Shown here in pieces: positions 41,731-50,436 of a stretch of 64,000 bases of DNA (positions are counted from its first letter, which is position 1; every line of letters begins with the position of its first letter). Location: positions 3,737,001 through 3,801,000 of the forward strand of contig NZ_JBGNFV010000001.1 of the NCBI RefSeq assembly GCF_041449215.1. Reading direction: 5' to 3'. Under the pieces are notes generated by a model. It had not been told where the DNA came from and did not search any database. It saw only the letters and a list, made by a program, of their open reading frames with translations. A program made the translations under genes and the position numbers. Origin of the DNA: Roseivirga sp. BDSF3-8 (lineage in GTDB: Bacteria > Bacteroidota > Bacteroidia > Cytophagales > Cyclobacteriaceae).

Positions 41731-42831
41731 ATGGATCAAAATCAATCTAGCCTAAAAGACAGACTCGCGGTAGCCTGCTATCGTGCATTTCTCATCGCTT
41801 TTATTATTGCTTTGCTATATCTGGGCAGAGAAATACTAATACCGCTTATATATGCCTTATTATTTTCATTTTTACTACTGCCTCTTTCTAACTTTTTAGA
41901 AAGGCGTAGCCTTCCCCGGCCTCTGGCGATAATTATTTCTCTTACTGTTTTCATTATCATAGTTGGGTTTATTCTGTTTTTCCTTGGCTTTGAGGTGGTG
42001 CAGATCTCCAAAAACTTACCTTCAATATTTGGCAAGCTCGAGGCTACACTGGACAATGCCAGGCTATTTGTAGAAAGTAACTTTAAGGGGCTCGGTCAGC
42101 AGGTGGACCTGCAAGGTATGATGATAGAGAGGGGGGAAGCTGTAATACTGGACTTTATCAATAAGCTTACTACTATGGGTGACACGTTGTTATACATAGG
42201 TATTCAGCCCATCCTGATCTACTTTATCCTCTATTTCCGTAAGCTACCTACCGTTTTTATCGAAAGACGGTACCAGAAACACGGGCAGGAGTCCATGAAG
42301 GACCTTATGTATAAGGCACAGCATGTGATTCGACAGTATCTGCAAGGGCTTCTCTGGCTCACTGTACTTACTTTCGCGATGGATTATTTGATCCTGCTCA
42401 TTCTGGGTATTCAGTATGCGCTATTCTTTGCGCTTTTTCTGGCCATTATGAGTTTGATTCCCTACATCGGACAAATCATCGCCAATGTGGTCATTGTAGG
42501 GTTTGCCTTACTTACGAAGGACTCCCTCCTAATTCCAGGGTTGGTGCTGGGCCTTATATACCTGGCTAACCTTGCGCAGGAAAATATTTTCCGTCCGTGG
42601 CTGGTGGGTAACTCTACCAAAATCAATGCTTTTGCCGTGTTGCTGTCTGTGATTGTGGGGGGGATGCTTTGGGGAATCAGTGGCATGGTGCTTTTTATCC
42701 CATTAATTGGCGTAGTAAAAATTATCCTGGAAGAGTCTGATACCCTATACCCTTACGCTACATTTCTTGGCGGGCTGGAAGAAAGCAAAGAAAAAGCGAA
42801 GGAAGAGAATGGGGTAAGCCTGGAAGAATAA
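41731..42831 (+). CDS. AI-2E family transporter
   Basis: A 366-residue inner-membrane protein of the AI-2E (TqsA/YdiK) transporter family. It has the typical pair of N-terminal helices (AFLIAFIIALLYLGREILIP; ALLFSFLLLPLSNFLE), a third helix, a long extracytoplasmic stretch, and C-terminal helices with the family motif SLIPYIGQIIANVVI and the closing GGMLWGISGMVLFIPLIGVVK. Family members export diverse small molecules or sodium; the AI-2 link is not general. The charged C-terminus (EESKEKAKEENG) is cytoplasmic. Apparently single. Confidence 0.88.
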   Translation: MDQNQSSLKDRLAVACYRAFLIAFIIALLYLGREILIPLIYALLFSFLLLPLSNFLERRSLPRPLAIIISLTVFIIIVGFILFFLGFEVVQISKNLPSIFGKLEATLDNARLFVESNFKGLGQQVDLQGMMIERGEAVILDFINKLTTMGDTLLYIGIQPILIYFILYFRKLPTVFIERRYQKHGQESMKDLMYKAQHVIRQYLQGLLWLTVLTFAMDYLILLILGIQYALFFALFLAIMSLIPYIGQIIANVVIVGFALLTKDSLLIPGLVLGLIYLANLAQENIFRPWLVGNSTKINAFAVLLSVIVGGMLWGISGMVLFIPLIGVVKIILEESDTLYPYATFLGGLEESKEKAKEENGVSLEE

Positions 42832-43517
42832 TTAGGTTCACTTTTTCAATTTTCGATTGACTTATCTTGAAATGTTCATGGTGGCTTATCTATTTCTGGT
42901 GAATAAACCCCCGAATTACTATTTCATATGGAATTAAATGTAGGCCAATTTATTAGAATAACTCTTTATTGGATGTGAAATAGAGTAATTATGAGTAATA
43001 ATTCATGTGCTTATTGTATGTATTTTTTCGAGAAATTATATTTACCTTTTTGTAAGCCATACCCAAATGCTACAATAGACCCTAAAAATATTCTATGCGA
43101 TTACTTGCGCGGAGTTTAATAAATGACTAAAATTACTAGACCACTAAGGGAGTGTTCCCGTGTTTATTTTAAGCAAAAAGTACTCATTTTATCACTAAAA
43201 AATGGGACTGTGCATTGGCGAAGCCCTGTCTCATCCAAAAGTGTTAATTATTTTTTTACTCAGCCAGACTATAGCTTTTAATTCTACTACCACTTTCTTT
43301 TATTAAGAATTGCAGTTAATCTTTGTTTAACTACTTGACCCATAGTTCTCTATGCTCTGAGGCTATTTGACCTATACTCATCATCTGACTGCAATTTTAT
43401 TTCCCTGTTTTTATACCCGGCTATGTTGTATTTTGTAGGCTCTATATGAGCTGACTGGATTTGGTATGTCTAGACACACCATTAATGGGATTTTTCTGTT
43501 CTGTCAATCAGTGTCAT
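42832..43517. other. Gene-poor AT-rich stretch at the start of the accessory region
   Basis: About 690 bases without a convincing gene. A 42-codon frame MSNNSCAYCMYFFEK... (42991-43119) has a CxxC but no other support. A relic of an IS end is at 43223-43245. Elsewhere both strands have many stops. This looks like degraded mobile-element DNA. Confidence 0.55.
43223..43245 (-). mobile_element. Relic of an IS1182-like terminal repeat
   Basis: Read on minus the site begins AACACTTTTGGATGAGACAG. The right end of the complete IS in this window reads AACACTTTTGAGACAG, so the two are the same except for a 4-base insertion in the relic. No partner end was found nearby. Confidence 0.4.
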
Positions 43518-44886
43518 TCTTATGATGACATAATTGAGGTGGCCTTGCAGGTCTGACGCTAGCCCGTCAGCTTACCCTGAACTTTCCGGAAATAGATCTT
43601 TTGGTGTTAGAAAGCTCACTTTCCCTTACCCGAGGCTACGACTAAAGTAGGTGAATCCACGGTGGAGATATCGGCACTATACTTTCTCAAAACGAGCATT
43701 TCAAGAAATTAGGCCTGCGCTACTTTTCAGGTACTGATAAGGATGCCTTTATTAATAGGCCGGAAGTTGGCCTGAGTGAATTTCCGGGATGAGATTCGTT
43801 TCAAATGGACCGCGGGTGCTGGAAAATGACCGAGAACCTTCCCATCGGCATTAATATAACAACCGGTGTACTTGTAAAGGATATTTTATCGGAAGCAAAT
43901 GATGGATTGCATGCCGTAGTCTATAAATGCAGGACCAGCGGAAAATCCCGACCCGCCACTGCTCGCTGGGTAGTAGATGCTATGGATAGGAAGTGTTACC
44001 TGCAGAATAAACCGGGGCTACGATTACCTGCACAGAGATATAGCAGCGTATGGTTCAGGGGGAAAGAACGCCTGGATTTGATGCCTTTATTCCTTTGTGT
44101 GATACTGACTAGCATACGAGGTTGCCGTTTCGCGGCCAGTACTTTTCTACAAATCATTTGCTTGGTCGTGGTTACTAGGTTTGGCTCATTCCTTTGCCCT
44201 CTGGAAATACCAGTATGGGCATTGTAACGCCCGAGTCCAAGCATGCTTTTAAAGAGTATAACTCAAAGGAATTATGCATGAAGTGGCTAGCCACTCATGA
44301 ACCTGTGGCTAAAGCCCGTGGAACCTTTTGATTGGCTGGGCAATTCTGCTACCTCAGATGTTTAACCACATCTACTTTGAGCCGTGAGCTCGACCATCGT
44401 ATTAGACAGGAAATAAAGGCTTTGCTGCCTGTCAATGCAAGGGTGCAGGAGTTGTTCCAGAGCTGGCAACACCTGACAAATGACAGGTTTACTTTTTCAT
44501 TCATAGATTATCTCAATATTCCTTTTATAAAAGAGGTGTATAACCGAAACCTTAAAACAGGAAAGGGAGACGATGAACTGGTGGCTGACCACCAGGCTAA
44601 TATGAAAATGGCTGAGAAATTTGCCCTGGTCATATTTCTATTAGTAGTAGAGGATGTATATCCTGACCTACTGTGCCGCCTTAAGCAGGCCTCCGGCCTG
44701 AATCCAATAGCTATCTCCATAACTCCTGACAGGTGGGAGGAGGATGGCCTGATGAAGCCCGTAATATCCTGGCAGGAGCTGGGGGCTCTTTACGAAGAGG
44801 TTAGCGGACTTTTTATTTTTAGTGATCACCGGCATAGCGCTACGGAAGTAGAGCAGGCCGGCGCAGATCTTGATTTTTCATTCTAG
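43518..44886 (+). pseudogene. Decayed flavin-dependent halogenase (tryptophan-halogenase-like)
   Basis: Pieces of one FAD-dependent halogenase follow in order but in changing frames: GGLAGLTLARQLTLNFPEID (FAD-binding start), LPEATTKVGESTVEIS, KKLGLRYFSGTDKDAF and INRPEVGLSEFPG before a TGA, SFQMDRG, ARWVVDAMDRKCYLQ, QYFSTNHLLGRGY, then VWLIPLPSGNTSMGIVTPES, and the helical C-terminus from WAILLPQMFNHIYFEP through IRQEIKALLPVNARVQELFQ to 44886. The halogenase signature WxWxIP is present, but its first Trp is a TAG (44176-44178). I see at least three frameshifts, several stops and a deletion of roughly 100 or more codons near 44325. The end lies 10 bases before the dioxygenase gene, as if once an operon. 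Open fragments 43805-44227 and 44332-44886 are parts of it. Confidence 0.75.
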
Positions 44887-44896
44887 ATTTTTTGAA

Positions 44897-45835
44897 ATGG
44901 ATGTGCTGAACAAGCTGGATCAAAATGGCAGGCATTATCTGGAACAACTATTAACTAAGTTCGACAGTAGTGAACAGAGTGTTTCGTGTCACCTGGAGGG
45001 TCTTTACAGGTCTTCTTACCAAAACTACTGGGACTACCTCCGGCTTAACACTCTCCTGAGTACGCAGAACCCTAAAACGTCTTTTCCGGACGAGATGGTT
45101 TTTATCCTTTATCACCAGGTAGCTGAGCTGTATTTCCGAATGATACTTTGGGAAATGGAGCAGATTACCCGGGAGGACCGGCCGGTGGATGAAGCATTTT
45201 TTCTGGAAAAATGCGAAAGGATATGCCGGTACTTCAGACAGTTAGTAACCTCAATGGAGGTGATGACTGAGGGGCTGGATGCCAGACAATTTTTGCAGTT
45301 TCGTACGAGTCTCACACCGGCCAGCGGATTTCAGTCTGCCCAGTACCGCATGATTGAGCTTAATGCCACCTCGCTGAGATGCTTATGCGGGCATGGCAGC
45401 GATGGCCTTAAAGAGGGTATGGCTTCAGAGGAATTATACCAACGCATTTACTGGAAAAACGGAGCCAAGAGCCGTTTGACAGGTAATAAAGATCAGTCTC
45501 TGAAGGACTTTGAAATACAATACGACAGGGAACTGATTCGACTGGCGGAAGAAAAGGCAACAACTAACCTTTATGCCCTTTACCTGAAGTACTACCGGGG
45601 AGGAGCCTGTAGTGAACAAATAAAGAATGCGCTGCGGCAAATGGATAAGCTGGCTAATGTAGACTGGCCTTTGATGCACTATCGGGCAGCAGCCACTCAC
45701 CTTGGCGGCGGAGTGAAAGGCACCGGAGGCACAAACTGGAAGGAGTACCTGCCGCCAAAACGGCAAAGGATTATATTTTTCCCGGATTTACACTCCACAG
45801 AGGAGTTGGATAACTGGGGGAAAGGGGCCGCCTGA
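44897..45835 (+). CDS. Tryptophan 2,3-dioxygenase family protein
   Basis: A 312-residue heme dioxygenase of the tryptophan 2,3-dioxygenase family, which opens the indole ring to N-formylkynurenine. Family segments are LRLNTLLSTQNPK, PDEMVFILYHQVAELYFRM, the substrate-binding block FRTSLTPASGFQSAQYRMIE and, near the C-terminus, the candidate heme ligand in WPLMHYRAAATHLGGG followed by KGTGGTNWKEYL. The frame is open to 44870, but the ATG at 44897 (MDVLNKLDQNG) does not overlap the pseudogene. It is divergent in detail from housekeeping TDO, and its position behind a dead halogenase and before an NRPS suggests a specialised-metabolism role. Confidence 0.8.
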   Translation: MDVLNKLDQNGRHYLEQLLTKFDSSEQSVSCHLEGLYRSSYQNYWDYLRLNTLLSTQNPKTSFPDEMVFILYHQVAELYFRMILWEMEQITREDRPVDEAFFLEKCERICRYFRQLVTSMEVMTEGLDARQFLQFRTSLTPASGFQSAQYRMIELNATSLRCLCGHGSDGLKEGMASEELYQRIYWKNGAKSRLTGNKDQSLKDFEIQYDRELIRLAEEKATTNLYALYLKYYRGGACSEQIKNALRQMDKLANVDWPLMHYRAAATHLGGGVKGTGGTNWKEYLPPKRQRIIFFPDLHSTEELDNWGKGAA

Positions 45836-45930
45836 TATGGTGCTGCAATCCAATTTTATAGGAAACAATCTTTACAAGATTTATTTAATTCGTATATTAT
45901 CTACAGCCTGTCAACCAAATTTTTTTTAAA

Positions 45931-48354
45931 ATGCTTAAAAACTACTTCAAGAGTATTTTTAGAGGGCTCACTAAAGACACCACATCGCTATTTATCAACT
46001 TGCTGGGGCTGGCTGTAAGCTTTGCCGGGTTTCTGCTAATTATACAGTACGGTGTGTACGAAATGAGCTATGACCAGCACTTTGAAAATAGCCGAAATGT
46101 ATACAGAGTGGCGCTGGAAGGCTATCAGAGCGGACAGCTTGAAGTAGAGCGGGCGACAACTTACCCTGGTTTGGGACCTGCCCTCAAGTCTGAATTCAGC
46201 ACAGTGGAAAATACGGTAAGGTTACGCCCTGTTACTGCCGTGATTCAAAAGGACAATATCCGGTTTATAGAAGCTCAGTTATATGCGGCTGACCCCAGTG
46301 TATTTGAGGTATTTGGCTTTAAGCTAACCGATGGACGTGAGACCAGAGCTTTGCAGGATGTGGGATCTGTGGTGCTGTCACGTTCAACGGCAAAGAAATA
46401 TTTCGGAGATGAAAGCCCTGTAGGAAAGAGTCTCACGCTAAGGGTGGGGGCGGTCAGTGAAGAACTGGTAGTTACAGGGCTGTATGATGATTTTCCTCAG
46501 AACTCTCACATCAGACCGGAGTTGATGCTCTCATACAATACAACCAAAGGGTTGCCTGTGGAGCCTGAAGATAGCTGGGAAAATTCAACAGCTTATACCT
46601 ATGTGAGCATAAACGGGGACGCGCGCCCGATGCAGCTGGAAAATGAATTCAGCAGCCTTTTTATGAAGTATAAGGGGAGTAAGCTAGCTGAGACTAATAC
46701 GGAGGAAAGGGTAAGACTACAACCAGTAGAGAGCATCCACCTTTATTCTGACCTGGAAAATGAAGCCTCGATAAACGGCAACGGTGACCTGGTGAATTAC
46801 CTGCTTATCATTGGTTTTTTCATATTGGTGATAGCCTGGATAAATTATGTGAACCTGGCTACTGCCCGTGCCATGCGCCGTGTAAAGGAAATCGGTATAC
46901 GTAAAGCTATCGGCGCCCATAAGTCACAATTATTTTTTCAGTACCTGATAGAAGCAGGTATGATCAACTTTTTTGCTATAGTAGTTGCCTTGCTACTTAC
47001 TTTTTTCATCATGACTCAGGCCGGAGATTTGATAGATATAGCTCTTCCTCCTGTGGGTGAGACGTGGGTTCAGCCCTGGTTCTGGGGTGCGGTATTTTTG
47101 CTCTGGCTATTGGGTACTGTCAGTTCCGGCTTCTACCCCAGCCTGGTATTATCCCGGTTTAACCCGGTGGTGGCCCTTAAAGGTAAAGCCAGGTTCAGTA
47201 CGGGCAGGTTTTCGTTCAGAAAAGCTCTCATGGTCTTCCAATTTACCATATCTGTAATGATGTTGGTAGGTGTGATTGCCGTATATAGCCAGATCCGGTA
47301 TATGGCTAATAAGGACCTGGGTATAGAAATAGATAAAACCCTGGTGATAAAAGCGCCGGCCTACGTGCCTGACAGCGAGGAGTATCAAAGGAAAATAGAA
47401 ACCCTGAAAACGGAGGTGATCGACTTGCCGGGGGTGCGGGCCTTCTCAGCTACGGGAGCGGTGCCGGGCTCAGAAACCTATACAGTAGGGGGTATGATCC
47501 GGCCGGTGGATGCTCCAGTGGATGAGGTAAGTACCTACAGCCTGGTGTGGGTGGATTATGATTTTATCGAGGCCTTCAAAGTCAACATGGTGGCTGGTCG
47601 TAATTTCTCGAGAGATTATGGCACTGACTACCATGCAGTGGTAGTAAATGAGGCGGCTGCCAGGCAGTTAGGATATGAAAACCCTCAGGATGCTGTGGGT
47701 ACGCGGATTAGCGCCTATGGCGAACAGGAAATTATAGGAGTAGCTAAGAATTACCACCAGCAATATCTTAAGAAAGATTTCGTACCGATCATTTTTTACC
47801 TGAACAACAGCAGCAATATCTTTTATTCGCTCAAGCTGGACGATCAGGCTGATATGAATGAATTGGTAGCTGATGTTCGCAGTACTTACGAGCAGATTTT
47901 TCCAAGCAACGCCTTTGACTACTTCTTCCTGGATGATTTTTTCAAAACGCAGTATCGTGCCGACCGGCAGTTTGGTCAGCTTTTCGGCTTCTTTACGTTG
48001 CTCGCTATTATAATCGCCTGTACGGGCCTCTACGGACTTTCATCATTTATGGTGGCTCAGCGTACCAAGGAGATTTGTGTAAGGAAAGTTATTGGAGCTT
48101 CACGCAGCAATATCATTCAGCTTATCACGAAGGACTATCTTATAATGGTAATCATTTCCAGCCTGATAGCCTGGCCAATAGCCTATTACGGCATCAGTAA
48201 CTGGCTGGATGATTATGCATTCCGCATACAGATTGGTTGGCTATTATTTTTTATGCCCACGATCGTTGTACTGGTGGTTGTTTTGCTAACTATCAGTTTC
48301 CAGACCCTGAAAACGTCTTCTGCAAATCCCGTCAAATACCTTAAATACGAGTAA
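45931..48354 (+). CDS. FtsX/MacB-type ABC transporter permease
   Basis: An 807-residue membrane protein of the large Bacteroidota FtsX-like permease group. The N-terminal helix (SLFINLLGLAVSFAGFLLII) is followed by a MacB-PCD periplasmic domain (about 50-270), an FtsX core (VNYLLIIGFFILVIAWINYVNLATARAMRR, then EIGIRKAIGAH), a second periplasmic domain (about 445-640) and a second FtsX core ending SSANPVKYLKYE. No ATPase gene is adjacent; these permeases pair with ATPases encoded elsewhere. Position just upstream of the NRPS allows a role in export or self-protection, but these proteins are so common that the link is only positional. Confidence 0.85.
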   Translation: MLKNYFKSIFRGLTKDTTSLFINLLGLAVSFAGFLLIIQYGVYEMSYDQHFENSRNVYRVALEGYQSGQLEVERATTYPGLGPALKSEFSTVENTVRLRPVTAVIQKDNIRFIEAQLYAADPSVFEVFGFKLTDGRETRALQDVGSVVLSRSTAKKYFGDESPVGKSLTLRVGAVSEELVVTGLYDDFPQNSHIRPELMLSYNTTKGLPVEPEDSWENSTAYTYVSINGDARPMQLENEFSSLFMKYKGSKLAETNTEERVRLQPVESIHLYSDLENEASINGNGDLVNYLLIIGFFILVIAWINYVNLATARAMRRVKEIGIRKAIGAHKSQLFFQYLIEAGMINFFAIVVALLLTFFIMTQAGDLIDIALPPVGETWVQPWFWGAVFLLWLLGTVSSGFYPSLVLSRFNPVVALKGKARFSTGRFSFRKALMVFQFTISVMMLVGVIAVYSQIRYMANKDLGIEIDKTLVIKAPAYVPDSEEYQRKIETLKTEVIDLPGVRAFSATGAVPGSETYTVGGMIRPVDAPVDEVSTYSLVWVDYDFIEAFKVNMVAGRNFSRDYGTDYHAVVVNEAAARQLGYENPQDAVGTRISAYGEQEIIGVAKNYHQQYLKKDFVPIIFYLNNSSNIFYSLKLDDQADMNELVADVRSTYEQIFPSNAFDYFFLDDFFKTQYRADRQFGQLFGFFTLLAIIIACTGLYGLSSFMVAQRTKEICVRKVIGASRSNIIQLITKDYLIMVIISSLIAWPIAYYGISNWLDDYAFRIQIGWLLFFMPTIVVLVVVLLTISFQTLKTSSANPVKYLKYE

Positions 48355-48371
48355 GCCTTACCTGCTTACTG

Positions 48372-48398
48372 ACGGGCTTTTTACTAGCCTGTTTTTTT
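48372..48398 (+). terminator. Probable terminator after the permease
   Basis: ACGGGCT (48372-48378) pairs at 6 of 7 positions with AGCCTGT (48386-48392) and runs into T7. It would separate the permease transcript from the NRPS gene 60 bases downstream. Confidence 0.55.
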
Positions 48399-48456
48399 AA
48401 AGTCAGGGCGGGGAACCTGAATCCGGTTCTTACCTGTCCTGCGCTACCTATTTTTT

Positions 48457-50436
48457 ATGAAAAGCAAACACCTGTCTGAGCAGGATGCGTATGGTTGTCA
48501 TACGTTATGCGAGGCACTACTCCTGAGTGCGAAAGCTGATGAGGGCATTTACTTTATAGAAGGAGCGGATAATGAGCTATTTGTCTCATATGCTTCCTTG
48601 TATGAAGAGGCCCTTACTATGCTTGGATACCTGAATAGTCACGGGCTAACCCCGGGTGATGAACTGATCATACAGACGGAGAGTAACCTTCAGTTTTTGA
48701 AAGTATACTGGGCCTGTCTCTTTGGCGGTATTCTGGCGGTGCCTCTGTCGCTGGGCATACAGCCGCACCAAAAGGAAAAGGTAAGGCAGGTAATACATAA
48801 CCTGAATGCCCCCTGGATCATAGGTGACGAGGCGCAACTGGCTCGATTAAGCCAGTATGCACAAGATACTGACCAGGAGATGGCTGGCCTTCTGGCTAGT
48901 CGTGGGCTGACCCTGGAGGCAGCGGAATTCGCCGGGGTGCCAGCGGGTGAACCGGCACCTATCCACGGCGGTACGCTGGCTTATCTGCAGTTTTCCAGCG
49001 GATCTACCGGTAGCCCCAAGGGTGTGATGTTAACACATGCCAACCTGCTGGCTAATACACTGAGCATCGCCGAAAGATCTGAGATCAATCCGGCAGACCG
49101 AATGCTGAGCTGGATGCCGCTTACTCATGACATGGGATTGATCTGCTTTCACCTGACCGGGGTAGTAGCAGGCATTTCACAGTACCTTATGCCCACCCCC
49201 CTGTTCGTTCGCAGGCCTGTTCTATGGCTTGAAAAGGTGAATGAGCACCGTGCTTCACTTATCTACTCTCCCAATTTCGGCCTTCAGTATTTCCTTAATG
49301 CTTTTGACGGACAGCAGCCTGACTGGGACCTGTCCTGCCTGAGACTGCTATACAATGGAGCGGAGCCCATATCAGCAGAGCTATGTCATCGCTTTACGGA
49401 GAGGTTACGAAGCTTTGGGTTTGGTGAGAATGTCATGTATCCCGGCTATGGCCTGGCAGAAGCTTCTGTGGCTGTATGCCTGGGCACCCCGGGTGAGGAG
49501 ATGCAGGAGGTAATGGCTGATCGCCGTACGCTGGGCATAGGGCAGGAGGTTAAAATTACGGATGGCAGCAGTCAGCATGATACAGGGCTTGTGGCCGTAG
49601 GCTACGCAATACCCCGGACCTCTGTTAAAATTACCGGAGAGGGTAACCACACCCTGCCTGAGGGATACAACGGACGGGTGCTGATTTGTGGGGAGAATGT
49701 AACGGAAGGTTACTATAACCGGCCTGAGGAGACCGCTAAACTGTGTGCCGGGGACGGATGGAAGTATACCGGCGACCTGGGCTTTATACATAATGGGCGA
49801 TTGGTGATCACCGGCCGGGAAAAGGAGATGATCATCATTAACGGACAGAACTATTACCCTGCGGATATAGAAAAAATTGCCTGCAAAGCAGAGGGGGCCG
49901 AGCCGGGTAAGGTCATTGCTTGTGGTATTCAGAATGAGGATGGTGAGGGTCTTGGTCTTTTTGTGCTACATAAAGGTAAGACGGCAAATCTGGCCCCTCT
50001 GGCTAAACAAATGACGGCCCTAATTCAGGAAGAGGCAGCGCTGGAGGTATCGGTAGTGATACCGGTGCGACGCATTCCTAAAACCACCAGTGGCAAGATA
50101 CGTCGTTTCCAGATGATTGGTGAATATGCCGATGGTATCTACGCCGAGGAAGTCTCTGAACTACAGAGGGCTATAGTATCAATGACTGCTGAGGTAAGTG
50201 GTCTGTCTGTTCAGGAAGGGCTTCTGACCCTCTGGCGTGACCTGTTTCCGGGCGGCGACACCCTCAGTGCAAAGAGTAACTTATTTGCACATGGACTGAG
50301 CAGTCTGAGAGCCATGCAGTTTGCTAACACCATTTCTGCCAAAATGGGCCTGCATGTATCTCTACAGGATATTATTGATAATCCAAATGTAGAGCAACTA
50401 ACGGCCCTATTGCAGACCCGCGAAGGCTTAGCAGCA
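48457..50436 (+). other. NRPS loading module: fatty acyl-AMP ligase plus ACP
   Basis: Residues 1-560 are a FAAL-type adenylating domain (FSSGSTGSPKG at 179-189; WMPLTHDMGLI and IYSPNFGLQYFLN are FAAL/long-chain-ligase wording; TTSGKIRR at 543-550). Residues about 575-655 are a carrier protein with the phosphopantetheine Ser616 in HGLSSL. Together they load a free fatty acid directly as the starter, so the product should be N-acylated. Confidence 0.85.

Noticed and set aside
42991-43119. 42-residue Cys-containing small open frame
   Set aside because: No conserved features visible, lies in degraded AT-rich DNA, and frames of this length are expected by chance.
43805-44227. 140-codon frame that could be called a separate gene
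   Set aside because: Its sequence is the middle part of the decayed halogenase; neighbouring fragments continue the same protein in other frames.
44332-44886. 184-codon frame before the dioxygenase
   Set aside because: It is the C-terminal part of the halogenase remnant, joined by a frameshift to WAILLPQMFNHIYFEP just upstream.
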